The notes: generated from the sequence alone by a model not told the origin. A stretch of DNA of 64,000 nt from Parasponia andersonii (GCA_002914805.1 JXTB01000546.1:1-64000), one strand, 5' to 3'. Positions 50,560 through 62,760 are shown, counted from the stretch's first letter. Made by a program: numbers and translations.

Positions 50560-51290
50560 TTAAGTACACACATTCATGTAATATCCAATTCTGTTTGGCT
50601 CATGAATATTTCATAGTAGTTCATAAATTTTTCATAGTCGTTCATAAATAATAAGCTAAGTTCATAAATTATATTCTATTGATTTTAGATTCATTATTTT
50701 TTCAATGCTTGATACTTTGAACTAATTTTTGTACAATATTTGTTTTAACCACATAATTATGTGTAGTTCATAGTTGTCAATTTAAAAGGAAAATTCATGT
50801 AGTATCCAATTTTGTTTAATTCATGAATTTTTCACAATGGTTTATAATTTTTTCATAATATTATATGAAATATTTATATTGGTTCATAAATTTTTAAATA
50901 TCTGTCTAATATGTATTTAGTTAAAAAGTTTATTTATTTTGTTCATAACCTTGTGTATTTGGTTCGTATATTTGTAGAATTTCAATTAAATTATATTTGA
51001 GTTTTGGTTCATACTGGAGTTTAAATTTGATAGTTCAAATTCATTTGACTCTAGATTCAAATTTTAGATTCATGGAGTTTTTGATTTTAATTGTAAGTAA
51101 AATTGGTGAATGGTTGATAGATTTATTAGTCTGTTCATAGGTAAATTAGGTGAATGGTTTATTGATTTCTGGTTCATTGTTCATGGTCTAACTTTTCTAT
51201 ATAACCTATATACGCGTGTGTTTTAGAATACATGCATGTAAAATTATCGCATGTTTTAAATATTATTTTGGTACATGATTTATGGCTCAG
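50560..51290. repeat. Degenerate GTTCATAAATTT word repeats inside MULE 2
   Basis: Words of the type GTTCATAAATTTTTCATAG recur irregularly more than ten times (for example 50620, 50640, 50660, 50830, 50880, 50940 and 51180). Related CATATATGATTTATGAATTT words continue to about 51600. There is no fixed period. Comparable word clusters, with another sequence, fill introns of MULE 1. Confidence 0.55.
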
Positions 51291-51449
51291 ACTAGAAATA
51301 ATTAAAAAAAGCTTTTGTTATTATTTTTTCTTTATCTTAGTTGTTGTTTTTTGTTTAAATATATTATTTAATTTGTAATATTTATGCAACTATCTTTCCA
51401 TACATGAATTCGATTTTAGGTTCCATATATGGTTCATGAATTGCATCTT

Positions 51450-51495
51450 ACTCTATATATATATATGTATATATATATATACATATATATATATT
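51450..51495. repeat. AT microsatellite palindrome
   Basis: TATATATATATG-TATATATATA-type sequence, interrupted by single G and C, forms a self-complementary block. Similar (AT)n runs are at 52122-52142 and 52180-52200. Confidence 0.8.
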
Positions 51496-52678
51496 AGTAC
51501 ATGACTTTTAATACTTGATATATGACTTATGAATTTAGTTTGATACTTTAGTTTCGTACATGCTAATTTGAACATGATATATGAATTTTAATGTCTGGTA
51601 TATGATTTATAAAATTTAATATTTCTCTCATGAAAATAAAACTATTTGCAAGATGTTTGTAATAAAAAAAAAAACAAAGGTATTGATGGTAAATGTTGAC
51701 ATAAAGGAAGTAACACAAGATAAAATAGCATTCTTTCGGCAAAAGATGGTCGTAAAACTTTATTATAGACTGATAATAAGACAAAGATAGGATACACAAG
51801 TGATACGAAAATATGAAAGTGATATAGAAAGTATGATCTTATTTTGGTTTAGGAAAAACAATACAATATTTTAGTTTTTTGATTTGATAGGGATTATTGT
51901 ATTAAATATTTTAATTCTGAATATACTGAATATTAGAAAATTTCCTCCTTGATTTATATATTTTGTGTAATGCAATTTGATACAAATCTAAACTATGACT
52001 TACTTGTTTTTATTTATTCACTTTATGAGGTACACTTGAGTGATCTAAACTATTTAAGAATGATAATTTTTTTCCTCATAAATTTTAAGAATTGGATCTT
52101 AGTATATATGCTCAAATATCATAATATATATATATATATAAGTTAGTCATAATCGTTCATATAATTTCGAATATGGTATATATTATATATATATATATAA
52201 CATGGTATATAGCTTCATATATAATGACAAAATTTTAATATATCAAGAACAAAAGTTTATGTACCTAAAAGTAAGAACATATGAAAATAAAATAATAAAT
52301 ATCAATTATCTAAATTAACGAAACTAGTATATAACATCACATATTATGACAAAAATTCTCTATATTAAGACTAAAAATCTATGTATCTAAAAGTATAAGA
52401 ACATGTTGAAATAAAATAATATTGTCCTATACTTAAAGTAATGAATCTAATATATAATTCCATATACGATGGCCAAATTTATTGTATAAGAACACACAAA
52501 AACAAAATAAAAATATCCAATATCTCAATATAATGAATCTGAATTGGATACATAGCCTCATATATCATAACAAAATTTCTATATAATACGACCAAAATTT
52601 CAAGTACCAAAATATGGGAAAAAAAATCCTCTGTTTGATAACAAAATAAATCACAAAATCAATAAAAAGAGACTATTG

Positions 52679-53115
52679 ATTCCCTCGTCTTTTCTTCCTT
52701 TTTGGAACACATAATTTAGCAGAAACTGGATTTTGATAAGTTTTTTGATTATGGCTAAATTGCTTACATTGATCGCATTGACTTGATTCTTCTTCTTAAA
52801 CTCACCGACTGAAAGAATCTTTTTCTTTTTTGGCCTACTAGCACTAGTTTTTTCAGTATTTGGTAGAAGAATAATTTGCTCTTTAATGAAGTCCGGTACA
52901 TACCAATCACTTGGCTTCCGAGTAAGCAAATAATCTCGTTATAAGCATTCCGATAAGCAATCTACTTGAAAAAGTGAGATGTGTAATTGCAGTAGCTTAA
53001 ATTGGACCTACTAACCACAACACATATATGTGAGTATGGAATACCTTTATAATCCTACCTCTTACAAATATAAGTTCATTGTGCCAAATGCATATGAACT
53101 CCAAATTCTTGTAAC
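52679..53115 (-). pseudogene. MULE 2 transposase C-terminus: SWIM finger and zinc knuckle remains
   Basis: From 53115 leftward the minus strand reads YICKR, stop, DYKGIPYSHICVVVSRSN, which aligns with the SWIM pattern C-x-C, Trp, GIPC-x-H but with Cys to Tyr twice and Trp to stop. Next come HAYNEIICLLGS, KPSDWYVPDFIKEQIILLPN (other frame) and SRPKKKKILSVGE. Then a knuckle CDQCKQFSHNQKTY, whose last Cys is Tyr, and QNPV with a basic tail RKKRRGNQ. This is the usual end of a plant MULE transposase. The catalytic DDE domain upstream is gone. Confidence 0.75.
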
Positions 53116-54333
53116 GAACTTAATATAAGTGTAAACCAACCATATGAACCTGATTATAAAAAAAATAAAGAAAAACTGAAAAATGATACTAAATCTAATA
53201 AAACCAATGAATAAGATATATTACTCCGCCTGTATATCAAGTTCAAAAATATATATACCAAGACAAAAACCAATATACTAGCTGCTAAAATAGAACAAAT
53301 AATAAAAATTAACAAAAATTCAACAATTATAACACGCACTAAAAAAATTGTATATGATTCTTCACACTAGGTAAATAAGTATATGTACCATGATACAAAT
53401 AACATATACTAACTCAAGAAACAAATGAACTAAACAAAAAATAGTTAATATCTTTATCAACTACAAACTAAAGAATAGAAAACTAATATACGACATCAAA
53501 ATCGTATATACCACTGAACAAATCATATGTACCATAATACTAATGATGACCACTACAGTAAAAGAAAAATACATCAATAAACAGTAATATCCTGTACCGC
53601 AAAAAAAAATACATATACAACTACAAGAACACATGTATCATGACTAAAAACTAAGGAACTATTATCAATTACCAAAAAAATTACAAAACACATAGGAATA
53701 TACAAAAAAAATTACTCATACATAAGAGAAAAATAAGATTATACTTGAATTAATATTAATTATAACACGAATCACCAATTGGAAAAAAATTCCCATATCT
53801 AATGTACACAATGAAATCAACATTAGTAAACCAAAATATACCTACACAAGATCAAAGTATGAAGTAATTGGACTAATACAAATAGAACAATTGCCAAAAT
53901 AGTTAGAGATCTAAGAAGATGAACCAAAAATGCCGGAGAAGAAAATAATAAGCAAAATACCATCAGGAGAGAAAAAAAAAAAAAAGAAAGAAGAAAAAAA
54001 AGGTCAAAAAAAATAGAGAATCGCAGAAAATCCGAGGAAAATTATGATAATTCAAGAAAAAGAAGAAGAAGCATCAATAGCAGATTAAGTGAGATTAGGG
54101 AGAGAAAGAGAACGAGAGAGAAACGAACGGAAAAAAAAAGGAGAGTAACGAATGAGAAGTATAGGAGAGAGGAAGAAAATAAACTAAAAATTTAATTAAG
54201 GGTAATAAGATAAAACCAAAACAAATCAGATGTGTGCTTTTTAAATGTTGGATATATAGTTATAAATTTCAAATCCTAGACATATGCTTAACAAAATTTA
54301 AAAAAACTAGATATTTACCTAAATTTCCCAATA

Positions 54334-56111
54334 TATTTAGATTGCCCCAATGTTTATATTAATGTATTTCTTTTATCTTTTTGAAATTTCCCGTACACAT
54401 AGGTGTATGGCGTCCGTTAGAATCTGCCTTTGAAAGTTTTATGTATAAAAAAGATTGTCCAACAAATATGATTAATTATTTGTTTTAACTAGCTAGTCTT
54501 GTATCATATTTGTGGGCCTTGAATCAATAACAATAAACGTTGAAATTTTAATTTACATCATAAAAAATAATGAAGTTAAACTTTTTTTTAAAAAAAATAG
54601 AATCTGAACTTTTGATTACAGTATATTACAACAATATATAATTTGAGCTTACCATGAGTCCTTAAATTAATTAAAAAGACATTGAGTTATATATATATAC
54701 TATGTATTGCAGACCTTGCGACTCAAGGTCTTAAGCCACTGTGTAATAAGACTTTACAAATTATCCAATCTAATTACATAACCAACCGTTCGAATCCAAT
54801 ATTGGATATTGAATAATAACCGAATGTATATACACTATATTATTTAAGCCATGTATTTTGCTTTATTACATGCTATTTTTCTATTAGATTAGCATTAAAT
54901 TCATCGTGCACCTCATTACATCTTATGCTCTCCAATACCTAACCTATCATATTTTGAGTATTATAAATATTACTCTTCGACGTCACCACCTCTTACACTT
55001 GCACGTTATTTTTCAATAGATTTATCCTCTTCATTTAACTTTTAATATTTTTATATTCTTTTTTATTCTTTTTTCAAAATTACAAGCTCAAATACTAAAA
55101 ATTAAAAAATCACAAATGTGCCAAATTTTTTAAATAATCCTAGATTGATTTAGAAAAATATCGCTTTTTAAAAAAGTTCTTAGAAAATAATACTTTTAAT
55201 AAATGGTATTTGAGACAACTAGTTAAGTTACTTAGGGTAACCAATCTAGTTACTTGAGGTAATAAGTCAAGTTACCTAAGATAATTTAATCAGTAACTTC
55301 AAGCATCTCATTAATTAATAAAATAGTATTTTTCTAAATATTTTTAATAGTGACATTTTTCTAATTAAAATTCATAATTTTTTAAATAATTTCAAAATCC
55401 AGAATTTTTCAAATTTTTTAAAAATTACCCTACAAAATCAAATTTCCTCTTTTCTTTTTTTTTTTTTCAATAGAAAGAAAGACCCTAAAATATTAGCTTA
55501 AGCCAAATAGTAAACCGCTGATTCAATTCAATCTAATTCAAAATTTTTTACATATGATTTGATTGAATTAGATCGAAAGATATAATTGTATTAGATTGTA
55601 TATAATCTAATTTATAAGTAGCCTTATCCTAAAGCGGCCCTAGGCAATATGCGATAATCATCTTGTAGACCACATTCGTACTTAATCAACACATCAGCAA
55701 ACCTGTTTGATTCATAAGTATCTTTTCGCCACAAGAAAGTTCATCTTGCTCTCCATTTGAACACATATGCATCCAAAGTAATAATACTAGCAAATAAATC
55801 AACAACAAAAGAGAATCCATAAGAGGTACCCTAGGATAGAAAATAACTACTTAATAAATTAATTAATCTTATGCACAAATATTCGGACATTTATGTACAA
55901 ATATTTGTTGTTTATAACTATTATAATGCAGGGAGGTGTACTGAATATTTTACTAAGAGAAAACATCATAAGGTGACTTTTTCAAATTGAGTTAGAGTAG
56001 GAATAATACATATTTTTTATTTTTGTTTTGAAAAAAATATATGATATGTTCTTAGTAACCATACTTTTAAAGATGAAAATAGCCTTAAATATCATTAATA
56101 AAAAAAAGGAA
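54334..56111. other. AT-rich intergenic DNA
   Basis: No gene is seen. 55090-55440 contains an inverted pair of TTTTTTAAATAAT words around a block of repeated AAGTTACTTGAGGT-like words (55215-55310), possibly an old MITE. Confidence 0.45.
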
Positions 56112-57732
56112 GATTAGTCATTTTGTCCCCCAAGATTTGCTATCAGTATGAATTTACCCCCTCATTTTTGACTTAATATTCAAGTGCTCTCTACAATAGC
56201 AAAATTATTTTTCTTTTATTCTCTCACTTTTGACTTAGTATTTAAATACCCCCTAAAATAGTAAAGTTGTTATTCTTTTATTCTAGTAACTCTAACACTG
56301 TTAGAAAATTATTAATGGACAATAGCTAAATAATCATTTTACTCTTTAAATAGCTAATAAATATCTTTTACTATTTTTTCATATTAGACATTTCCAAGGA
56401 TCTAGTTTTTATGATTCAATAAATAAAATAAATGAAAAGAGGTAAAAAAAATTAATCTTTTTAATGGTTATATATGTATATGTTAAACAAAAAATAGACA
56501 AAATAGAGCAATTTTTGTACTAATTCATTAGTTTCAAAATACTTTTTGAAATTATGTAAAAAAAAAGGCTACATATTTTCATATTCAAAAGATTTTCTAG
56601 AAAATGAAATAATTATTTGCCTTATTATTTTTCATGAAAAATAGTTATTTTATTTTTATCATTCATGAAATCCATGAAATGAAATAAGAGGGAAAATTCA
56701 TGAAATGATTACTTGCCCCCTTATTTTTATATTTTCATGAAATGAAATGATTATTTTTCATGAAAAATAAGAAGGAAAATTCATGAAAATATGAAAAATA
56801 AGAGGATAAATAGTTATTTCATTTTCTAAAAATTTTTTCGAATATAAAAATATGCAATTTTTTTTATATAACTTCTAAAAATATTTTGGCACTAATGAAT
56901 TAATACAAAAATTGTACTATTTTATCTATTTTTTGTTTTACATATACATATATACCATTAAAAAAATTATTTTTCTTTTACCTCCTTTCGTTTATTTTAT
57001 TGGAGGATTCCAGTGTAGTAAGAGTGTTTTCGCTTTTATTATAGGAGCAAATGGCTGACCATTGGATATAGATCTAGTGGTAGGAGTAATTATATTTATT
57101 CTACAAATATATGCACTTAATTATCATCTACTTTCTATTATTAAAAAGAAAAAAAATCGTCTATTTTCATTTCCCCTATTACACTTCTCCGTCTTCTTCT
57201 CTTTATTCCTTTTTTTTTTTCCCTTTTAAATTTGAAGATACCTTATAAGTTCAAGAAATTATGATAATATTATAGCCCTTTATTACCAGAATCTATTCCT
57301 CTAGGTAAGAGGGATTTTGCTCTTTCTACACTAAAATTCCCCTATTTTTTTTATTTAATCATAAAACTAGTTCTTTAGATATGTCTAATATAAAAAAAAT
57401 AGTAAAATATATTTATTAGCTATTTAAAAAATAAAATGATTATTTGACTATTATTTATTAATAATTTTCTAACAGTATTAGAGTTGAGAGGGTAAAAGAA
57501 TAACAACTTTACCATTTTAAGGAGCATTTAAATACTAAGTTAAAAATGATGGGACAAAAAAAGAATAACTTTACCATTGTAGATGACACTTGAATATTAA
57601 GTCAAAAGAGATGGGACATAAAAAAAAAATAAATTTGTAATTTAAGGAGCACTTAAATACAAAGTTAAAAATAAGAAGACAAATTCATATCGATAGCAAA
57701 TATCAGGGCAACATAAAAAAAAAAATGATTAA
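56112..57732. mobile_element. Foldback element with long arms, about 1.3 kb plus a 0.34-kb insert
   Basis: The left arm 56112-56700 (GATTTGCTATCAGTATGAATTT, ATTCAAGTGC, TTCTAACA-type block in reverse, GGTTATATATGTATATG) is mirrored by the right arm read backward from 57732. Matches include GATATTTGCTATCGATATGA, ATTCAAGTG, CTGTTAGAAAATTATTAAT and CATATACATATATACCATTA. The centre (about 56700-56750) is made of TTCATGAAA palindromes. The right arm is broken by about 340 unrelated bases (57003-57345). A single strand could fold into a very long hairpin. No coding sequence or clear target duplication was found. Confidence 0.75.
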
Positions 57733-59868
57733 CATACACTTTTGTTTGTTGAACTTACTTTATAAACTTATAAACGAGGAGATTGACATTAATGAAAACA
57801 ATGAATGGCATACACAATATGTATACAAGAATGACTATCTACGTCCTTTTGAACATTAATTTAAAAAAAAATGGAATAGTAATTGTAAAAGAGGTACAAA
57901 ACAAGAAAAGATCCCTGGAGAAATTAGTGAAATACTAAATGTTAATAAAAATTGGGTACATCAATTACCACTCCTACTTTTTCTCTTCTCACTCTTTTTC
58001 AGTTAATTATTTAGTTTTGTAATTAATTATTTACTTGCAAAAATATCCTCTGATATACCGATATAAATATATTAAATACCAAAATCTTATTTCTTAGCCC
58101 ACCTCACTTCTTGGGTATGGCAATTAATCAAGCACTTGGTGGGATACTATTTTGTAACCTCATAAAATGTTTGCGTGGCATTGATAACTTAGTCCAATAA
58201 CGTTAGTTAAAAACTCGGCACATAAGTAATTCACAAGCAAATCAAATGGGAATCGTTTTTGAGAAAAAAAAAAAAAATAGAATTCTTCTGAGCGATGGTG
58301 AAATATATACCACAAACACTTGATATAAATATGTAAAATTCATCCCATTTCCAGTCTCCTCTGAGGCAAGTACTTCTGAAAAAATAAAATAAAAGAACAT
58401 TAATAAAATTAAAATAAAAATCTGAAATAAAGATCACGACCAACTAAATGAAGAGAAATCGGCTCAATGAGACTTTTTCAATTCTTAAAATGAAATACTT
58501 AACAATTGAGAAGAAGACAATAAAAAAAATAATATTCTAAAACTAATGGATAATAAGGAATTAGAGGGGTAAGAAAAATTTGTTCAGAAATATTTAGTAA
58601 TGGGCATTTTTGTGAACAAAAATTTAAAGGGGTATAAAAATAAATTTTAAAATTCTAAAACTTTTGGAGAAGTCTATTTAAAAGAAGGATGTGTAGAGAG
58701 GGGGGAAAAAAAAAAAAAAGCGACAATAGAACCACGTATAGAAATATATTAATAGAGTAACTGATAAAGCAAAAACAATGATCATAGTATTATTAATACT
58801 CTGCAAACCGGGAACGCTCACATTAGGGAAGGACATGTTTTCATCCGGAATAGGGGTTTGCCTAATTGCTTTGTTAACAATGGAAAACATCCTCAGCTCT
58901 ACGAGGAAGGGATCGTGTGAAATAGACCCTTTTAGTAGATATTTTTCAATAAATATTTTAAGTTATAATTGGATCATGCTCAATTATACTGACGGGCTCA
59001 CCAAATTATTAGAAAGTCTATTTTGCAAAAAAAAAAAGTTTTGAAAGAGAATATATTTCTTAAAACACATTATTTAAAAAGATCTACTTCACCTAATTTT
59101 AGCCAGTGATCATTTGAGAGTCTAGGAATTGATAAATTTCGTACCAACGTCAACGTGTGAAGAGACCTCCCTAGTGTAAGTGCTGTTTACTAAATCACTA
59201 ACAAACTTTAGAAAATCAGGTATTGATACGCGACATGGCCTCGATTAGAGCATTCTTATTATGAGTCTTTCAGGAGGAGACTCAAAACAAGACACAATCC
59301 AAAGAGTATCATCAGGATTATTTCAGGTTACATTTTTTTTTATATTTCGACGATAACCAAAGGGGCTCAAGTTCTTTCGGGAAATAAGCCATGAGGAAAG
59401 AAACCAAAATAACAATGGAGGAAAAAGTAAGGTGAATGTAAGGATGAGCTTAAGTTGGATGTACCATTAACTAAGGTAATTTTGTAATTTTCTATTAATT
59501 TTCCTATTTAGTTTATATGAGAAGGTCAGGTTTTAAAATTATTTTGCAATTGAAAAAAAATATAAAAAATTCAAAGGATTTAACCCATATTAAAAAAAAA
59601 AAAAACAAATGGGCTAGGTTAAAAAGGATGAAATAAAAGAGTACAATGACATTTTATGACATTTTCTCCGTGCAATTGCCTTATTTTTATTTTGTATTTT
59701 CTTTTTCTCTAATATAAAAAAGTGAAAAGTAACTAAAAGCGACAATGGCCAGCATGTGTTCGAAGTTATAATCAAAGGATGAAAATGTCCATGAGATATA
59801 TTTATATGGCATTATTCATATTTTGAAGTCTTAATATAGGTATAGAGAGAAAAAAATTTACTTATGAA
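57733..59868. other. Intergenic DNA, one unexplained short open frame
   Basis: Mostly AT-rich. A less AT-rich patch at 58770-58940 holds a 70-aa minus-strand frame (58678-58890) starting MFSIVNKAIRQTPIPDENMS, with a hydrophobic C-terminal half encoded partly by homopolymers. I do not recognise it. It could be a broken exon. Confidence 0.35.
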
Positions 59869-60045
59869 GCATTCAAAAATATCCATAATGTCCATAAATA
59901 TCCATAACATCCGTAAATATTCAGAATATTAGTAAAAATATTCATGTAAGATCGCATTCAAAAATATTCATAATGTCCATAAATATCCATAATATCTGTA
60001 AATATTCAGAATATTTTTATTCTGTAAAAATATTCATGTAAGATC
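59869..60045. repeat. Tandem duplication, 85 and 92 bp
   Basis: The unit GCATTCAAAAATATCCATAA...ATGTAAGATC is at 59869-59953 and repeats at 59954-60045. Within it CATAAATATCCATAA words repeat on a smaller scale. Confidence 0.85.
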
Positions 60046-60382
60046 GAAAATGACTGAGAAATTTTCCATTAATAAAAAATTTAATCTATGGCCCAATTAT
60101 TTCTCTTTTGTTAAAAAATAAAAATTTATCATATTGTTTAATTTAAACTTATTAAAATACTAAAATTCAAATTACGGGTTATATAGTAGAAAGAGATCAA
60201 GAAATACATATATAACATATTAACAATTATAGAAAAAATTATTTAGTATCTATCTATGTTTTCCATAAACAACTTTTATAGAAAGTTGATATTATAAACT
60301 TTGAAAACAACTTTTATAGAAAGTTGATAATATAAATTTTTATAGAATAAGATTTGAATCCTATATATATATATATATATTT

Positions 60383-60575
60383 TTTTTCTAACCTTAGCAC
60401 TCAATGGTTTGGGCGTCTTCTTGTTCAGAAAACACCGGGCAGAATAATTTACAAGGTTTAGCAGCTCACTGTTCATATTAGCTGCTCACAGTCTGCCTTC
60501 ACAAGTACCAGATCACCAATTTTATCGTGAGAACGAGATGATATAAGACACATCTCACCTGTGCTGTAAATAGTA
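60383..60575 (+). pseudogene. Duplicated end of a TTM gene (last-exon tail plus 3' UTR)
   Basis: CTAACCTTAGCAC, GGTTTGGGCGTCTTCTTGTT and CAGAA, then GGGCAGAATAA, GTTTAGCAGCTCACT and AGTCTGC, then CATCTCACCTGTGCTGTAAAT, are collinear with 43868-44065 of the TTM gene (CTAACCATAGCAC, GGTTTAAGTGTTTTCTTGTT, GGCAGAAATAA, GCTAGCAGCTCACT, AGTCTGC, CATCTCACCTATGTTGTAAAT). The frame through the membrane tail is partly readable (VFLFRKHRAE-like) and ends at TAA. No upstream exons are visible between 44 and 60 kb. Confidence 0.8.
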
Positions 60576-60599
60576 AGTAGTCCTACATACGTTTCAAAT

Positions 60600-61285
60600 A
60601 ACACTTTGTTTTAATGAATTTTATGTGCAATACATAAGGAAAAGAATGATCCGGAACAAATAATATATTTATTATCTAAAAAAAGAAGACCCTATTCTTT
60701 TAACAGGATGGTCCATCATAAGCGTCTAAAACATCTTATAAACATTGGAAAAGATAAACTATTGACCACAGTACTAACACACCACCGAGTGCCACCCAAA
60801 GAGAAAAAAAAAGAGAACGAGAACACAACAAAAAAAAGAAGCAAAACAAAATAGTATTCTTGATCGGTAGGTGTGACACCTTATGAACCATGGTCTTGAT
60901 TTGATGGCAGTATTGTTACACTAAACTTGTTAGCATAACATTATTTGCATGCTTAAACTCGAAAATTTGTACCACAAAACAGGGGGGTTGTTACACCCCA
61001 TATAGTGAAACCCACAATTTATCATAATGTTCTCTTCATTTGGCCAACAATACAAATTGAAGCCCCAACTGATATATGAGGATGCAAATCCACTACACCT
61101 CAAAACATGCATCCGGAGTTTCCATAAGAAAAACATAATAGTGAAGGGATAGAAAAAGAAAACAATATGATACAAAACTGAACCACTCAGTACATTCGAA
61201 AGTACTACATTATCCAGGAAGCACAAAAGAAGCTAAGCTAAACGGCTGAGTAAAAAGAAAAAGAAAGCAATCACAATTAGTTCTC
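60600..61285 (-). other. 3' UTR and downstream region of NHP2
   Basis: This lies downstream of the NHP2 stop. Sequence of moderate complexity from 61285 down to about 60930 is probably 3' UTR. Beyond it is noncoding DNA with an A-rich tract at 60800-60850. The transcript end is not determined. Confidence 0.4.
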
Positions 61286-62511
61286 TCAGAAAAGTGAGGA
61301 AGCAAGTTCAGAGACCTCTGCTGCAACCTGGTCATAATCGGACTTTAATTTTTCCTGTTCCTCCGGGCTCAGTTGTCCCTTGGCAGGCTTGGTTGATACC
61401 AGAACACAGCATGTTGGTCTCTTTGTGGCCCCTGCATTTGCAAGATCCTGAAGAAATACAATTTAATCAGGTCTAGACTACCACAAAAATGTTAAGGCGA
61501 GTTGAAAGAAATGAAGACAATCCCACAAAATAAAAGGAAAATAAATAGAAAGACCATAAAACTTCCATGAACTCACTTCTTTTGAGGGAACATATACGTA
61601 GGGTATGTCAGATTCTTCGCACAAAATTGGAACATGAGTGATCACATCAATAGGAGAAATGTTCCCAGCAATAACACATACTCTGCACCCACATAAAAGG
61701 AAAAAAAGGAAATAATCAACAATGTTGTAAGATGCAATAACATTTTCTTAAGCTAATGTGAGAAACTATCTAGTAACAGCCAACAGGTTCAGCTTGGCAT
61801 AAAAATTCAACTAATCAAAGAGAAATTTTAGAGAGAAAATAAAAGCAAGGTGTTCAAGATTCAAACCGATCCAACTATACCAAACAAAACCAACCCAACC
61901 ATCGGCACTTGGACTGGAATTGGATTGGTTCCGGTGGTGGATTGCATACTTCAAAATCCAAATATAACTTAATGAATGTTCTTTCTAGTATATAAATCTT
62001 AACGAAACAAATCAATCCATACAACATTTGACCCCAAAAAAAAATACTGACCCTTTTTGACCACGTCTAATACTTTTGACCACCTCCTTTACTCCTCTCT
62101 TCAAGCATTTGTGCTCAGCAGCTGTACGAACAAGAGCCCAAACAACACCATTATCACAAACTCCATCAGCATAGACCATTATTTAACACTAATACAAAAA
62201 AAAAAAAAAACACTCAGGTCCTCCATTAAACATAATTGGAGAAGGTCTGCCCTTTGTAACTTGGAACACAAAAGAACAGACAATAATAATTTCTCGGTGG
62301 GTTTTCTTGCATTTTCTCAGAAAACAAACAGTTTTAGACAAATTAGAGAAGAATAACGATAAAAAAGAAATAGACCTCTACGGACAAGCTTGAGGGTTCG
62401 CTTGCAGAGCTTCTTGCCGGCGAGGGGTTTGGCAATGGGAGCGAGAGCTTGTGTCTTCTTCTTGTCCTTCTCCTTCTGATGAGACTTCTCTGCTTCGCTA
62501 TCGCTTCCCAT
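61286..62511 (-). CDS. NHP2: H/ACA ribonucleoprotein subunit NHP2 (L7Ae family)
   Basis: Coding exons on the minus strand: 62511-62376, 62121-62052, 61682-61577 and 61447-61286. They total 474 nt, 157 aa, with phase kept at each junction and GT/AG borders. It starts MGSDSEAEKSHQKEKDKKK, a charged N-terminus. The L7Ae RNA-binding domain follows: LAGKKLCKRTLKLVRR, RGVKEVVKSIRRGQKGVCVI, AGNISPIDVITHVPILCEE and PYVYVPSKEDLANAGATKRP. It ends ELASSLF. NHP2 binds box H/ACA snoRNAs with dyskerin, GAR1 and NOP10 and is needed for pseudouridylation of rRNA in the nucleolus. The start is chosen at MGSD; an in-frame upstream Met in a Lys-coding GAA/AAG run (62557) is part of the leader. Length agrees with plant NHP2. 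Confidence 0.96.
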
Positions 62512-62599
62512 CTTCTTCTTCTTCTTCTTCTTCTGTGACTGATCTCCTACTGCTAACACTGCTCTGCTCTGCTCTTCTATTGTGTTATGGCCGAGAGCC

Positions 62600-62760
62600 G
62601 AGAGAGAGTATGAGATTAGGGTTTCTCTGATGACTAGGGTTTAAGCAGCTCAAGGTTAAGGGTCACCCTTTCCACGTGCTACTCTCTCCAAAGGCACGTG
62701 TCGGCTTTCGATTGTGCTGAAAAGAATGGACTGGACCAATTAGTCTAAGTTGGGCCTCAT
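62600..62760. promoter_or_regulatory. NHP2 promoter, possibly bidirectional: telo-boxes, G-boxes, site II
   Basis: On the NHP2 strand, AAACCCTAAT lies at 62615-62624 and AAACCCTAG at 62634-62642 (telo-box and near match). CACGTG G-boxes are at 62673-62678 and 62695-62700. TGGGCC (site II core) is at 62751-62756. Telo-box plus site II is the classic combination for plant ribosome-biogenesis genes, which suits NHP2. Confidence 0.75.

Larger units (their letters stand above)
49566..54333. mobile_element. Second Mutator-like element relic (MULE 2)
   Basis: The internal minus-strand sequence at 52679-53115 is the C-terminus of a MULE transposase. The outer parts form degenerate inverted ends: left text near 49590-49660 (AAATTTTCTTTGT, GATGTATGACCA, CATAACTCAATACATGAC) resembles the reverse complement of 54200-54333 (AAATTTTGTT, GCATATGTCTAGG, TATAACTATATATCCAAC). 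Inward of both ends are pyrimidine-rich leaders in mirror orientation (49740-49860 and the reverse complement of 53950-54180). This is the same layout as MULE 1. Borders are uncertain by 100-200 bp and no target duplication was found. Confidence 0.5.

Noticed and set aside
52122..52200. (AT)n tracts as possible matrix attachment or origin signals
   Set aside because: Simple microsatellites are common throughout the window and nothing specific supports a function.
54780..54840. GTTCGAATCC, resembling a tRNA B-box
   Set aside because: No matching A-box at the right distance and no cloverleaf arms could be paired. Probably chance, at best an old SINE trace.
44101..60370. Search for a CRISPR-like array or regular spacer repeats
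   Set aside because: Repeats here are tandem duplications, AT microsatellites or inverted repeats without regular unique spacers, and the genome is eukaryotic.
62057..62356. 99-aa + strand open frame over NHP2 exon 2 and intron 1
   Set aside because: It is a shadow on the opposite strand of a well-supported NHP2 exon.
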